Assembly (NCBI RefSeq): GCF_013283645.1
Contig: NZ_JABEKV010000003.1
Coordinates: 62,001 to 126,000, forward strand
Direction: 5' to 3'
Length of the DNA stretch: 64,000 nucleotides
DNA from: Sinorhizobium psoraleae
Lineage (GTDB): Bacteria > Pseudomonadota > Alphaproteobacteria > Rhizobiales > Rhizobiaceae
In this document: positions 25,575-34,907 of the stretch, piece after piece
Numbering within the stretch: the stretch's first letter is position 1
How the letters are laid out: each line of letters starts with the position of its first letter
Notes under the pieces: generated by a model
Databases searched by the model: none
Told to the model about the DNA's origin: nothing
Seen by the model: the letters and a program-made list of their open reading frames with translations, nothing else
Position numbers and translations under genes: made by a program

Positions 25575-26354
25575 TCAGGCGGGGTGATGCAGCACGCTGA
25601 GGCCGCCGTCCACCGTCAGGCAGGCAGCATTCATAAAAGTACATTCGTCGGAAATCATGAACAGGGCGGCGCGGGCAATCTCATCAGCCGTTGCGATACG
25701 CCCGCCCGGATGCAGCTTCATCGTTTCCGCTTCGGCCGCTTTCGGGTCGGGGAAGCTGTTCCAGTATTCGATCACCTTCTGGGTCAGCACGTAGCCCGGA
25801 GCGAGCGCGTTCACGCGGATTCCCTTCGATGCATATTCGATCCCGAGCGACTTCGTCATGCCGATGAGCGCATGCTTGGCAACGGGATAGGGGAAGGTGT
25901 GAGGAATGATGGTGAAAGCATGCGTCGAGGCGATGTTGAGGATGACCCCGCCGCCCGCCTCGATCATGCCCGGAAGTGCCGCCTTGCAACAGTTCCAGGC
26001 GCCCTTGAGGTTCACGTCGAAGCAACGCTGCCATTCCGCATCGCTCGTCGCCAACGGCTCCCCGAACACGTTGAGACCAGCATTGTTGACCAGCGCGTTC
26101 GGGCGCCCGATGGTTTCCTCCGCCCTGGCAAAGGCCGCAGCGATTGCCCCGGCATCGGTGATATCGGCGACCGCCGAGGAAACCCGGCCGCCTGCTTCCT
26201 GAAGCCGCCTTGCTTCCCTTTCAAGCAGCGGCCCATCGCGGTCGATCAGAAAGAGGCTGGCCCCTTCGCCCTGGAATAGCTCGGCCATGGCAAGGCCGAT
26301 ACCCTGGGCCGCGCCCGTTATGACGATGCGCTTGCCGTTGAGCCTGTTTCCCAT
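25575..26354 (-). CDS. SDR-family sugar dehydrogenase
   Basis: The 259-residue classical SDR has the NAD(P) motif ITGAAQGIGLAM, NNAG near residue 90, the catalytic Ser in NIASTHAF, and the YxxxK motif in YPVAKHA. The acidic residue in FLIDRDG favours NAD+. It lies 23 bases downstream of dgoD, so it is probably a galactose or related aldose dehydrogenase feeding the galactonate route. The substrate is inferred from context only. Confidence 0.85.
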   Translation of the reverse strand: MGNRLNGKRIVITGAAQGIGLAMAELFQGEGASLFLIDRDGPLLEREARRLQEAGGRVSSAVADITDAGAIAAAFARAEETIGRPNALVNNAGLNVFGEPLATSDAEWQRCFDVNLKGAWNCCKAALPGMIEAGGGVILNIASTHAFTIIPHTFPYPVAKHALIGMTKSLGIEYASKGIRVNALAPGYVLTQKVIEYWNSFPDPKAAEAETMKLHPGGRIATADEIARAALFMISDECTFMNAACLTVDGGLSVLHHPA

Positions 26355-26377
26355 GATCCTCCTCCTCTATTCCCGCG

Positions 26378-27526
26378 TCACCATTCGGCGACGCTGCCAT
26401 CCTCGTGGCGCCAGATCGGGTTACGCCAGCGATGGCCTTCTCGCGCGCGCTCGATGACATAGGCCTCGTCGACTTCGACGCCCAGGCCAGGCCCGTGCGG
26501 GATCGATACGAACCCATCCTCGTAGCGGAACACCTCCTTGTTGGAGATGTAATCGAGAATGTCGTTGGCCGCATTGTAGTGGATGCCGAGGCTCTGCTCC
26601 TGGATGAAGGCGTTATAGCTGACGGCATCGACCTGAAGGCAGGCCGCGAGCGCGATCGGACCGAGCGGGCAATGCGGCGCGAGCGCCACGTCATAGGCCT
26701 CCGCCATCGCCGCGATCTTGCGGCACTCCGTAATGCCGCCCGCATGCGAAAGGTCCGGCTGGATGATGTCGACATAGCCGTCTGAAAGAACCGACTTGAA
26801 GTCCCAGCGGGAATAGAGGCGCTCGCCGAGTGCGATCGGCGTCGAGCAATGGTTGGCGATCTCCTTCAGCGCCTCCCGGTTTTCCGACAGTACCGGCTCC
26901 TCGATGAACATCAGCTTGAATTGCTCGAGTTCCTTGGCGAGCACCTTGGCCATCGGCCGATGCACACGGCCATGGAAGTCGACGCCGATGCCGACATGCG
27001 GGCCGATCGCGTCGCGGATGGTGCCGATGGTCGAGACGGCCTTGTCGATCTTCTCGTTGCTGTCGACGATCTGCAGTTCTTCGCAGCCGTTGAGCTTGAT
27101 CGCCTTGAAGCCGCGGGCGACGACGTCCTTGGCATTGCGCGCAACGTCGCTCGGCCGGTCACCGCCAATCCAGGAATAGACCTTGATCTTGTCGCGGCAT
27201 TGGCCGCCGAGCAACTGATGGACCGGCTGGCCGAGAGCTTTGCCCTTGATGTCCCAGAGCGCCTGGTCGATGCCGGCAAGAGCACTCATGTGCAAGGCGC
27301 CGCCGCGATAGAAGCCGCCGCGATACATGACGTTCCAGTGGTCTTCGATCAGGAACGGATCCTTGCCGACGAGGTAATCAGCGAGCTCGTGCACGGCCGC
27401 CTCGACCGTCAGTGCACGGCCTTCGACCACTGGCTCGCCCCAGCCGACAACGCCCTCGTCGGTTTCGATCTTGAGAAACAGCCAGCGCGGCGGAACGATA
27501 TAGGTGGTCAGCTTGGTAATCTTCAT
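26378..27526 (-). CDS. dgoD: D-galactonate dehydratase
   Basis: The 382-residue enolase-superfamily enzyme is very close to E. coli DgoD along its whole length: [68 protein letters not shown], then [17 protein letters not shown] and the final [11 protein letters not shown]. It removes water from D-galactonate to give 2-keto-3-deoxygalactonate. Metal ligands lie in the D-x-H and E-E-P blocks, and a His in APHCPLG is the general base in this family. A GntR gene and an araFGH-type importer adjoin it, which fits a De Ley-Doudoroff galactose pathway. Confidence 0.95.
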   Translation of the reverse strand: MKITKLTTYIVPPRWLFLKIETDEGVVGWGEPVVEGRALTVEAAVHELADYLVGKDPFLIEDHWNVMYRGGFYRGGALHMSALAGIDQALWDIKGKALGQPVHQLLGGQCRDKIKVYSWIGGDRPSDVARNAKDVVARGFKAIKLNGCEELQIVDSNEKIDKAVSTIGTIRDAIGPHVGIGVDFHGRVHRPMAKVLAKELEQFKLMFIEEPVLSENREALKEIANHCSTPIALGERLYSRWDFKSVLSDGYVDIIQPDLSHAGGITECRKIAAMAEAYDVALAPHCPLGPIALAACLQVDAVSYNAFIQEQSLGIHYNAANDILDYISNKEVFRYEDGFVSIPHGPGLGVEVDEAYVIERAREGHRWRNPIWRHEDGSVAEW

Positions 27527-27571
27527 GACGTGATGTCCATTGAGGGAAGAGCAAACGGGCGGGCGCCCGTT

Positions 27572-28363
27572 TCACGGGTTGTTCAGGAGACCGGCGCCTA
27601 CAGGCCGGTGCCGTTTGACGGCCGCCGCGAGGTCGCGCGCCGCAAGATCCAGCATGCGCATCGAACAGTCGCGCGCCGCCGCCTTGTCGCGCATGCGCAA
27701 TGCCTCCACCAGTTCGCCATGGATGTCGATGGCCTCATCGCGGCGTTCGGCGGCTTCGTTCGAAGCGTGCAGAGAGAACTTGAGCGCCGTCTGGATGATG
27801 CCGACCAGTTGCAGGAAAACCTGGTTGTGGCTTGCCTTCAGAAGGCAGGTGTGGAAGGCGACGTCGGCATCGGTGAAGCCCGCGAGGTCGCGCTCGCCGT
27901 CGCGCATGCCCTGCCAGGCGCGTTCGAGATCGGCGATTTCCTGAACGGTCGCGCGCTCGGCGGCGAATTCCGCCGCCGCCGGCTCGATCGCCCGGCGCGC
28001 TTCCAGAATGCAGTTCAGCAGATCGAATTCGAAGATGCGCTCGCCGATCCATTCCAGAACCTGCGAATCGAGAATGTTCCACTCTTCCTTGCTGCAGACG
28101 ACCGTACCAACGCGGGAGCGGCCGCGCACCATGCCCTTGGATTCGAGAATCTTCAGCGATTCCCGGATCACAGTGCGGCTGACGCCATAACGCTCGCAGA
28201 GATCGTTTTCGCGAGGCAGGAACGTGGCGACCGGAAAAACCTCGGCGCAGATATCGGAGGCAATGGCCCGCGTGATGTTCTTCTGGACGCGCGGGCGGCG
28301 CTGCAGCCGTTCTGCCGCAATACCCTGGTGCCCTTGCCCTTCCGCTGCCATCGCCATCCCCAT
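27572..28363 (-). CDS. GntR-family regulator with FCD domain (DgoR-like)
   Basis: About 263 residues. The N-terminal winged helix (ITRAIASDICAEVF, LPRENDLCERYGVSRTVIRE) is followed by an all-helical FCD effector domain with metal-type His residues (DVAFHTCLLKASHNQVFL). Starts at 28363, 28357 or 28351 are all possible. It is the last gene before the divergent promoter of the importer genes. A clear palindrome there (28481-28497) is its likely operator. Probable ligand: a galactonate-pathway intermediate or an arabinose derivative. Confidence 0.88.
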   Translation of the reverse strand: MGMAMAAEGQGHQGIAAERLQRRPRVQKNITRAIASDICAEVFPVATFLPRENDLCERYGVSRTVIRESLKILESKGMVRGRSRVGTVVCSKEEWNILDSQVLEWIGERIFEFDLLNCILEARRAIEPAAAEFAAERATVQEIADLERAWQGMRDGERDLAGFTDADVAFHTCLLKASHNQVFLQLVGIIQTALKFSLHASNEAAERRDEAIDIHGELVEALRMRDKAAARDCSMRMLDLAARDLAAAVKRHRPVGAGLLNNP

Positions 28364-28453
28364 GCTGATCAAATCGATGCTCCATAGCGCAGATCACCCA
28401 GGCTGGCGACAGCGCGCCGAAGCGCACGCTTCATTGTTATACATCACTATCGC

Positions 28454-28499
28454 ATTCATCATACAATGGCAATTGACGAATATGATGATTCATCATACA
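28454..28499. promoter_or_regulatory. GntR operator region at the divergent dgoD/araF promoter
   Basis: The 12-mer ATTCATCATACA occurs at 28454-28465 and again at 28488-28499. The second copy is part of a 17-bp palindrome, TATGATG-ATT-CATCATA (28481-28497). A third half-site-like TTGTTATACATC lies near 28434. This repeated symmetry fits cooperative binding of the adjacent FCD-type GntR. Confidence 0.6.
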
Positions 28500-28541
28500 C
28501 AAATGCCAACTGCAGGAGGCAGTTCATCAGGGAGACACATC

Positions 28542-29525
28542 ATGCGCTTCATCAAGGCAGCCATTCTGGCTGGTACCATTGCCGTACTCACGGCCACTTC
28601 GGCATTCGCCGCCGACGTCAAGATCGGCTTCATCGTCAAGCAGCCTGAAGAGCCGTGGTTCCAGGACGAATGGAAATTCGCGGACGCCGCCGCCAAAGAA
28701 AAAGGCTTCACGCTGGTCAAAATCGGCGCCGAAGACGGCGAGAAGGTCCAGTCGGCCATCGACAATCTCGGGGCTCAGGGCGCACAGGGCTTCATCGTTT
28801 GCACGCCCGACGTCAAGCTCGGTCCGGGCATCGTAGCCAAGGCTGCCGCCAACGATCTCAAGCTAATGACCGTCGACGACCGCCTGGTCAACGCCGACGG
28901 CAGCCCGATCGATGACGTTCCGCACATGGGGATCTCGGCCACGAAGATCGGCGAGGCCGTCGGCCAGGCAATCGTCGACGAGATCAAGAAGCGCGGCTGG
29001 GACATGAAGGAGGTCGGCGCGATCCGCGTCTCCTATGACCAGTTGCCGACCGCCGTCGATCGCGTCGAAGGCGCGCTTTCCGTTCTCAAGGCCAACGGCT
29101 TCCCGGAAGCCAACATCTTCGACGCACCGCAGGCCAAGACCGATACGGAAGCTGCCCTCAACGCCTCGACGATCGTGCTCAACAAGAACGCGGGCATCAA
29201 GAAATGGGTCGCCGTCGGCCTCAATGACGAAGCAGTTCTCGGCGCCGTGCGCGCAACGGAATCCGTGGGGATTCCGGCCGAAAGCATGATCGGTGTGGGC
29301 ATCGGCGGCGCGGAGTCGGCGATCAACGAGTTCAAGAAGCCCGCCGCCACCGGCTTCTTCGGCACCGTCATCATCTCGCCGAAGCGTCACGGCTACGAAA
29401 CCGCGCTCAACATGTACGAGTGGATTGCCAACAACAAGGAACCTGAAAAGCTGATCCTGACCGCCGGCCAACTGGCGCTTCGCGACAACTACGAAGCCGT
29501 CCGCAAGGAACTCGGCATCGAGTAA
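28542..29525 (+). CDS. araF: L-arabinose/galactose ABC importer binding protein (AraF-like)
   Basis: The 327-residue periplasmic protein has a signal peptide (MRFIKAAILAGTIAVLTATS, cleaved after AFA). Its mature sequence is close to E. coli AraF: VKIGFIVKQPEEPWFQDEWK, FIVCTPDVKLG, VDDRLVNADG, WVAVGLNDEAVLG and ATGFFGTVIISPKRHGYE. It should bind L-arabinose and possibly D-galactose. The shorter ATG at 28542, behind a GGGAG site, is chosen because it gives the signal peptide; the longer frame does not. Confidence 0.92.
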   Translation: MRFIKAAILAGTIAVLTATSAFAADVKIGFIVKQPEEPWFQDEWKFADAAAKEKGFTLVKIGAEDGEKVQSAIDNLGAQGAQGFIVCTPDVKLGPGIVAKAAANDLKLMTVDDRLVNADGSPIDDVPHMGISATKIGEAVGQAIVDEIKKRGWDMKEVGAIRVSYDQLPTAVDRVEGALSVLKANGFPEANIFDAPQAKTDTEAALNASTIVLNKNAGIKKWVAVGLNDEAVLGAVRATESVGIPAESMIGVGIGGAESAINEFKKPAATGFFGTVIISPKRHGYETALNMYEWIANNKEPEKLILTAGQLALRDNYEAVRKELGIE

Positions 29526-29595
29526 TCGTCCCTTTCGACGCCATCGAGCCCGGCGGTACACTCGTACCGTCGGGCACCTCGCTTCGGAGCAGCGC

Positions 29596-31122
29596 ATGCA
29601 GGACTTCCTCGAATTCCGATCCATTTTCAAAGGTTACCCCGGCGTCCAGGCGCTGTCGGATGTCTCCTTTGCCGTCCGTAAAGGCGCCGTCCACGGGCTC
29701 ATGGGCGAGAACGGCGCTGGCAAGTCGACGCTGATCCGCGTTCTGTCCGGCGACCAGTCCGCCGATGAGGGCGATATCCGCATCGACGGCGAAGTGCAGC
29801 GCTACCGCTCCGTGCGTGACGCCTTCCATGCGGGCGTCATCGTCATCCACCAGGAACTGCAGCTCGTGCCGGAGCTGACAGTCGCCGAAAACCTTTGGCT
29901 CGGCCACTTCCCCGGCAAGGGCGGCGTAATCGACCGGCGGAAACTCATCGGCGTCGTCTCCCAAAAACTGGCCGAAATCGGCATCGATGTCGACCCAACC
30001 GCCAAGGTCGCTTCGCTTTCGATCGGCGAGCGCCAGATGGTCGAGATCGCCAAGGCGGTGATGCTCGAAGCGCGCGTCATCGCTCTCGACGAGCCGACCT
30101 CGTCGCTCTCGTCACGCGAGAGCGAAATCCTCTTTGCCCTCATCGATCGCCTGCGCGCGAACGGCACCGTCATTCTCTACGTCTCGCATCGCCTCGACGA
30201 GATCTTCCGGCTTTGCGACAGCCTCACGGTGCTGCGCGACGGCAAGCTCGCCGCACATCATCCGGAGATTTCCAAGGTGACGCGCGACCAGATCATTTCA
30301 GAGATGGTCGGCCGCGAAATCGCAAACATCTGGGGCTGGCGCGGGCGCAGCTTCGGCGCCGAGCGGCTGCGGGTCGAAAGCATCGCGGGACCAAAGCTGA
30401 AGGTCCCGTTGAGCTTCTCCGTCAGGCGCGGCGAGATCGTCGGCTTCTTCGGCCTGATCGGTGCCGGACGAAGCGAGATGGCGCGGCTCGTCTATGGAGC
30501 CGATGCACGTTCCCAGGGCACCGTATCGGTCGACGGTGCGACGGTGCCGGCAGACAGCCCGCCCAAGTCGATCCGCGCCGGTATCGTTCTCTGCCCGGAG
30601 GACCGCAAGTTCGATGGCATCGTCCAAGGCCGGTCGATCGAGGAGAACATGACGATCTCCGCGCGCCGCCACTTTTCTCGCCTCGGCATCATCAACCCGA
30701 AGAGGGAAAGCGAGCTCGCTGACAAGTTCATCGCCAAGCTTCGCGTACGAACACCGTCCCGCCGCCAGGACGTCGTCAATCTCTCCGGCGGCAACCAGCA
30801 GAAGGTCATTCTCGGTCGCTGGCTGTCGGAAGAAGGCATCAAGGTTCTCATCGTCGACGAGCCGACCCGCGGCATCGACGTCGGCGCGAAATCCGAGATC
30901 TACGAAATCCTCTACGGGCTTGCCGAACAAGGCATGGCGATCGTCGTCATCTCCAGCGAACTGCCGGAGGTGATGGGCATCGCGGATCGCATCATCGTGA
31001 TGTGCGAGGGACGTCTCGCGGCCGACATGCCGCGCGCAGAATTCGATGAGCGGCGGATCCTCGCGGCGGCCCTTCCCGACATCAAGAACAGCAAAGACCT
31101 TGCCCTCACACAGGTACAGTGA
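29596..31122 (+). CDS. araG: Sugar ABC importer ATPase (AraG-like, two ABC domains)
   Basis: The 508-residue ATPase has two ABC halves. The first has Walker A GENGAGKST, signature LSIGERQMVEIAKAV and Walker B VIALDEPTSSLSS. The second has a degenerate Walker A (LIGAGRSEMARL), signature LSGGNQQKVILGRWL and VLIVDEPTRGIDVGAKSE. This layout marks CUT2 importers (arabinose, ribose, galactose). It is 70 bases behind araF, and its stop overlaps the first possible start of the permease gene. Confidence 0.94.
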   Translation: MQDFLEFRSIFKGYPGVQALSDVSFAVRKGAVHGLMGENGAGKSTLIRVLSGDQSADEGDIRIDGEVQRYRSVRDAFHAGVIVIHQELQLVPELTVAENLWLGHFPGKGGVIDRRKLIGVVSQKLAEIGIDVDPTAKVASLSIGERQMVEIAKAVMLEARVIALDEPTSSLSSRESEILFALIDRLRANGTVILYVSHRLDEIFRLCDSLTVLRDGKLAAHHPEISKVTRDQIISEMVGREIANIWGWRGRSFGAERLRVESIAGPKLKVPLSFSVRRGEIVGFFGLIGAGRSEMARLVYGADARSQGTVSVDGATVPADSPPKSIRAGIVLCPEDRKFDGIVQGRSIEENMTISARRHFSRLGIINPKRESELADKFIAKLRVRTPSRRQDVVNLSGGNQQKVILGRWLSEEGIKVLIVDEPTRGIDVGAKSEIYEILYGLAEQGMAIVVISSELPEVMGIADRIIVMCEGRLAADMPRAEFDERRILAAALPDIKNSKDLALTQVQ

Positions 31123-31124
31123 CG

Positions 31125-32075
31125 ATGACCCATTTGAAAAGAATCCTTCTCGGCGAACAGGGCCTCGTCGTCATTTTCGCGGTCGCCTTCGTCATCGTGT
31201 CGTTGACGGTTCCGAATTTCCTCAGCGAACGCAACATGCTCGGCCTGCTGCAGTCCGTCGTTACCATCGGCATCATTGCCTGCACAATGATGTTCTGCCT
31301 CGCCTCACGCGATTTCGACCTTTCCGTCGGCTCGACGGTGGCGTTTTCCGGCATGGTCGCGGTGATGGCCTCGAACGCCACGGGCTCCATCCTGCTTGGG
31401 CTGCTGGCGGCCGTCCTGTGCGGCGGCTTTGTCGGCACGGTCAACGGCGTCGTCATCGCCCGCTTCCGCATCAATGCGCTGATCACCACGCTTGCCACCA
31501 TGCAGATCGTCCGCGGCTTCGCGCTGATCGCTTCGGACGGCCGCGCCGTCGGCATCAACGATCCGTCCTTCTACCAGCTCGCGCTGTCGCGTTTCCTCGG
31601 CATCCCTACACCGATCTGGGTGATGGGCCTGTTCTTCATCGTCTTCGGCTTCGTGCTGAACCGGACCGTTTTCGGGAAGAACACGCTGGCGATCGGCGGC
31701 AACCCAGAGGCCTCGCGCCTCGCCGGCGTCGACGTCGCCCGCATGCGCATCTGGATCTTCGCGCTGCAAGGCATCGTCTGCGCCGTCGCAGGCGTGCTGC
31801 TCGCCTCGCGCATCACCTCCGGCCAGCCCAATGCCGCGACGGGACTTGAGCTTTCGGTCATCTCGGCCTGCGTGCTCGGCGGCGTATCGCTTGCCGGTGG
31901 CCGCGCGGCGATGACCGGCGTCATCGTCGGCGTTCTGATCATGGGCATCGCCGAGAACGTGATGAACCTGCTCAACATCCAGGCATTCTATCAGTACGTG
32001 GTGCGCGGCCTGATCCTGCTGCTGGCGGTCCTCCTCGACAATCTGCGCTCGGCCGCGGGCAGACAGCGCGTCTGA
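31125..32075 (+). CDS. araH: Sugar ABC importer permease (AraH-like, CUT2)
   Basis: The 316-residue membrane protein has 8-10 hydrophobic segments. The CUT2 motif region includes GTVNGVVIARFRINALITTL and AIGGNPEASRLAGVDVARMR, and the C-terminal VLGGVSLAGGRAAMTGVIVG. It forms the membrane channel with AraG. The ATG at 31125 sits about 10 bases from AGG. A GTG at 31119, overlapping the araG stop, is an alternative start. Confidence 0.92.
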   Translation: MTHLKRILLGEQGLVVIFAVAFVIVSLTVPNFLSERNMLGLLQSVVTIGIIACTMMFCLASRDFDLSVGSTVAFSGMVAVMASNATGSILLGLLAAVLCGGFVGTVNGVVIARFRINALITTLATMQIVRGFALIASDGRAVGINDPSFYQLALSRFLGIPTPIWVMGLFFIVFGFVLNRTVFGKNTLAIGGNPEASRLAGVDVARMRIWIFALQGIVCAVAGVLLASRITSGQPNAATGLELSVISACVLGGVSLAGGRAAMTGVIVGVLIMGIAENVMNLLNIQAFYQYVVRGLILLLAVLLDNLRSAAGRQRV

Positions 32076-32082
32076 CCGGGCA

Positions 32083-32967
32083 ATGCCAGACGATGTCCTG
32101 CATCTCAGGAACGACGAGCTCTCGGTCGAGCTGAGCCGTTTCGGCGGCTCGCTCATGTCTGCCACCTGGCGCGGCATCCCGTTCCTGAAGCCGACCGCGA
32201 CCGCCGGGATCGCGACGCAAACGTTCGGCGCCGAGGCGAGCTTCCCGCTCGTACCCTTCGGCAACAGGATCGAAGGCAACAGCTTCACCTTCGATGGGGA
32301 GCGCTTCTTCCTCGAGCCGAATACATCCGGCGATCCATTCTGCCTGCATGGGGATGGATGGCTCAGCGAATGGGAGCTGAAGTCGCACAGCGGAGAACAA
32401 GCGACACTTTCCTATGTGCACACCGAGCGGGCGGGAAGCCCCTATGTCTATGAGGCCGTGCAGGAAGTGCGGGTGGATGGCAGCACGCTGGTTCTCTCTC
32501 TGACGGTCAAGAACATGTCGGCTCGCCCGTTACCCTTTGGATTGGGGCATCACCCCTACTTTCCCCGTGCGGCGGATACACGGCTCAGGGCGAGTGCAAA
32601 ACGCTTCTGGGGCGAAAGGGCCGGACACCTGCCGGACGCTCCCGGCCCAATTCCCCGCACTCACGATTTCACCGAGGGCCATACGCTCCCCGTTTGCTGG
32701 ATGAACAATGCCTATGACGGCTGGGACGGAGAGGCTGTAATCGAATGGCCCGAACGCCAGCTTGCGCTAAGGCTTGAAACCGAGGGGGCGTTCGAGTGCT
32801 TTATGATCTATTCGCCGGGTGCGGATGCGGACTTCTTCTGTTTCGAGCCGATGACGCATCTGCCGAACGCTCACAACATGCCGAACGAAGCCGGCGGCCT
32901 CGTTACGCTAAAGCGGGGACAAAGCCTCGCTGGCACCGTCACGTTTCATCTGCTGCCCATAGGCTGA
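32083..32967 (+). CDS. Aldose 1-epimerase (galactose mutarotase family)
   Basis: The 294-residue protein has the beta-sandwich epimerase signatures LVPFGNRIEGNSFTF, CLHGDGWLSEWEL, GLGHHPYFPRA (catalytic His) and DFFCFEPMTHLPNAHN (catalytic Glu). It interconverts alpha and beta anomers of galactose or related aldoses. It follows the permease gene by seven bases, so it is cotranscribed with the importer and serves the sugar dehydrogenase/galactonate route on the opposite strand. Confidence 0.9.
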   Translation: MPDDVLHLRNDELSVELSRFGGSLMSATWRGIPFLKPTATAGIATQTFGAEASFPLVPFGNRIEGNSFTFDGERFFLEPNTSGDPFCLHGDGWLSEWELKSHSGEQATLSYVHTERAGSPYVYEAVQEVRVDGSTLVLSLTVKNMSARPLPFGLGHHPYFPRAADTRLRASAKRFWGERAGHLPDAPGPIPRTHDFTEGHTLPVCWMNNAYDGWDGEAVIEWPERQLALRLETEGAFECFMIYSPGADADFFCFEPMTHLPNAHNMPNEAGGLVTLKRGQSLAGTVTFHLLPIG

Positions 32968-32974
32968 GAGCGGA

Positions 32975-33011
32975 GCAAAACAAAAGCGCCCGCTGGGAGG
33001 TGCAGGCGCTT
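32975..33011 (-). terminator. Terminator between aldose epimerase and DUF1127 genes
   Basis: The stem AAGCGCC / GGCGCTT has a 14-nt loop. On the minus strand it is followed by TTTGTTTTG, so it should end the DUF1127 transcript. It may also stop the importer operon from the other side. Confidence 0.65.
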
Positions 33012-33058
33012 GAACAAATCTAAATCAGTTCTGAAGTGGGCGTACCCGTCTACGGGCC

Positions 33059-33205
33059 TTAGCGGCCGACAGCGGCGCGGGCGACGCGATGGATATCGGC
33101 GCGATCAATGCCGAGGTCGCTGAGTTCGCGGGTCGACATGCGGCCCAGTTCGGCGACCGTCTGACGATACTTGCGCCAGTTGTTAAAAGAGCGTGCTACG
33201 TTCAT
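33059..33205 (-). CDS. DUF1127 small arginine-rich protein
   Basis: A 48-residue protein, MNVARSFNNWRKYRQTVAEL..., with the DUF1127 core WRKYRQTVAELGRMSTRELS then DLGIDRADIHRVAR. This one-domain form is abundant in Rhizobiaceae. In Agrobacterium, small DUF1127 proteins affect phosphate and carbon metabolism and RNA turnover. AAGGGGGATC lies just before ATG 33205. It is a single-gene unit with its own terminator. The 227-bp region upstream (33206-33432) shows no other gene. Confidence 0.88.
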   Translation of the reverse strand: MNVARSFNNWRKYRQTVAELGRMSTRELSDLGIDRADIHRVARAAVGR

Positions 33206-33432
33206 TTTTTGATCCCCCTTTCATGGGCTTTCGAAGCCTGGCAGCCAGTCCGTGGCGCCTCGTTTGCTTCGATGCGCAAGATATAGTGACTGACCTCGGG
33301 GGATTGCAGCGCTTATATGTCAGCGCACCCATGCGTCAAATGCATGGATGCGGCCGTGGATGGAGGGTACTGCAGAGCGCGAGGGCGGGAGTTCGGGCTG
33401 GCCTTGCGGCTACGAGAGAGGCCGACCGAAAC

Positions 33433-34740
33433 TCATTGCCGACCGGCCGAGGCGGAGATTTGCATCGCGGATCGCGGAACGGAGCCGAACTCGTCCTCGA
33501 AGAGCTCCGGCATCAGATCGGCAAGCCGGACCAGCTTGCCCGTGCGCGAGCTTTGAAGTGCGGCGATACCGCACAGGACCGACATCGCACCGGCGCGTGC
33601 GCCTGCCCGCTGCCCCAACGGGTCGCTCGCGTTAGGCTTGAAAAGCATGTTCCGCAGCCGATCATCGCCGCCGTAATGTCCGCCGGAGGAATGTGGCACG
33701 ACGATGCGCTCAACTCCGGGGCGGCCTTTCGGGAAGTTGCGGACAAGCAGGATCACGTCTTCCGCTGGCGTTTCCCATGGCTGGTCCTCGTACTGACGAA
33801 GCTCGATTCTGCCCTTCGTACCGTTGAAGGCGATGTGGTGGCCCTCGATCGGCTGGAATGTGTTCAGTGAATAGGAGACCTGTACATTGTTCCGGTAGCG
33901 TATGTTCGCGACCATCGTATCGGGAATATCGATATCCTCGCGGAAGACACAGCCGTCGCGGAAGTAGCCGTCGATCTCGGAGGGGTCCTCATAGAGCGCG
34001 TCGAGGAACGGGTCGGCTTCGAGATTCAGATAGAAATCGCAGTCATCCTTATGGGGACAGAGCTTGCAGCGTGGTCCCCGGAAGGGCCCTTTGCGCCCGT
34101 ACATCTGCAGGTCGGCGAACGCCGTGACGGCAGCGGGATCACTGTCGAGATACCAGTTCAACAGGTCGAAGTGGTGGGTCGCCTTGTGCACGAAGAGGCT
34201 GCCCGACCGTTCCGTGTAGGCGTGCCAGCGACGGAAATAGTCGGCGCCGTGTTCGGTATCGAGATACCAATGAAAGTCGACGGAGGTGACACGGCCGATC
34301 TCGCCGGAATTCAACAACTCCTTGATGCGCGCGGCGGTCGGCGCGAAGCGGTAGTTGAACGACACATCCACCCGCCGGCCCGTGCGCTTCTCGGCGTCCA
34401 GAATGCGGCGGATCTTTTCGACCGTCGTCGACATCGGCTTTTCGGTGATGACGTCGGCACCGGCTTCCAGCGCGCGAACGACGATGTCGTCATGCGTGTC
34501 GTCGGGGGTGCAGACGATCACCAGATCGGGCCGCGCTTCGGCAAGCATCGCATCGACATTGCCGTAGATCGGCGCATTGGTGGCAATCATCGTGCGGGCG
34601 CGTTCGGCTCTGAGCGCATTCGTGTCGGCTATGGCGACGAGATCCACCTGGCCGCGCCAACCGGCGAGCAGATCCTTGCCCCACATCGTGGTGCCGCGGT
34701 TGCCGGTGCCGACCAGCGCAAAACGACGTTTGTTATCCAT
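33433..34740 (-). CDS. Gfo/Idh/MocA-family oxidoreductase with cysteine cluster
   Basis: The 435-residue protein has an N-terminal NAD(P) fold (FALVGTGNRGTTMWGKDLLA) and the family EKP motif in ITEKPMSTT. The H-x(3)-H region is FVHKATHHFDLLNWYL. An unusual insert CKLCPHKDDC near residue 235 could bind zinc. It is longer than typical members (about 340-390). ATG 34740 starts at once with the Rossmann fold. It has its own promoter region with a striking inverted repeat at 34801, and the sugar-isomerase gene lies further upstream on the same strand. Substrate unknown. Confidence 0.85.
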   Translation of the reverse strand: MDNKRRFALVGTGNRGTTMWGKDLLAGWRGQVDLVAIADTNALRAERARTMIATNAPIYGNVDAMLAEARPDLVIVCTPDDTHDDIVVRALEAGADVITEKPMSTTVEKIRRILDAEKRTGRRVDVSFNYRFAPTAARIKELLNSGEIGRVTSVDFHWYLDTEHGADYFRRWHAYTERSGSLFVHKATHHFDLLNWYLDSDPAAVTAFADLQMYGRKGPFRGPRCKLCPHKDDCDFYLNLEADPFLDALYEDPSEIDGYFRDGCVFREDIDIPDTMVANIRYRNNVQVSYSLNTFQPIEGHHIAFNGTKGRIELRQYEDQPWETPAEDVILLVRNFPKGRPGVERIVVPHSSGGHYGGDDRLRNMLFKPNASDPLGQRAGARAGAMSVLCGIAALQSSRTGKLVRLADLMPELFEDEFGSVPRSAMQISASAGRQ

Positions 34741-34800
34741 CTTCCTCACGCAATCCTGTCTGGAGTGACGCCGCACGACCGGCGGCAGTGGTTAGCACAA

Positions 34801-34821
34801 CATGTAAATTCAATATACATG
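34801..34821. promoter_or_regulatory. Inverted repeat CATGTA-N9-TACATG
   Basis: A perfect 6-bp arm pair with an AT-rich 9-bp spacer (AATTCAATA) lies 61 bases upstream of the oxidoreductase start. It is 17/21 identical to the repeat at 49405-49425 (CTTGTA-N9-TACAAG, spacer AATTAAAAA). A shared regulator is possible. Confidence 0.5.
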
Positions 34822-34907
34822 CTAGTGGCTGAATTCCGCGGACGTCAAGGTATTTTCCCGCCGGTTTTGCTGTAAACTTGTAAAGAAGCATGATCGAGAA
34901 ACTCACC

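Noticed and set aside
26849-28387. Long plus-strand open frame opposite dgoD and GntR
   Set aside because: It is the GC-rich shadow of two clearly recognisable minus-strand genes. The same applies to the long frames opposite the exporter, RTX and MocA genes.
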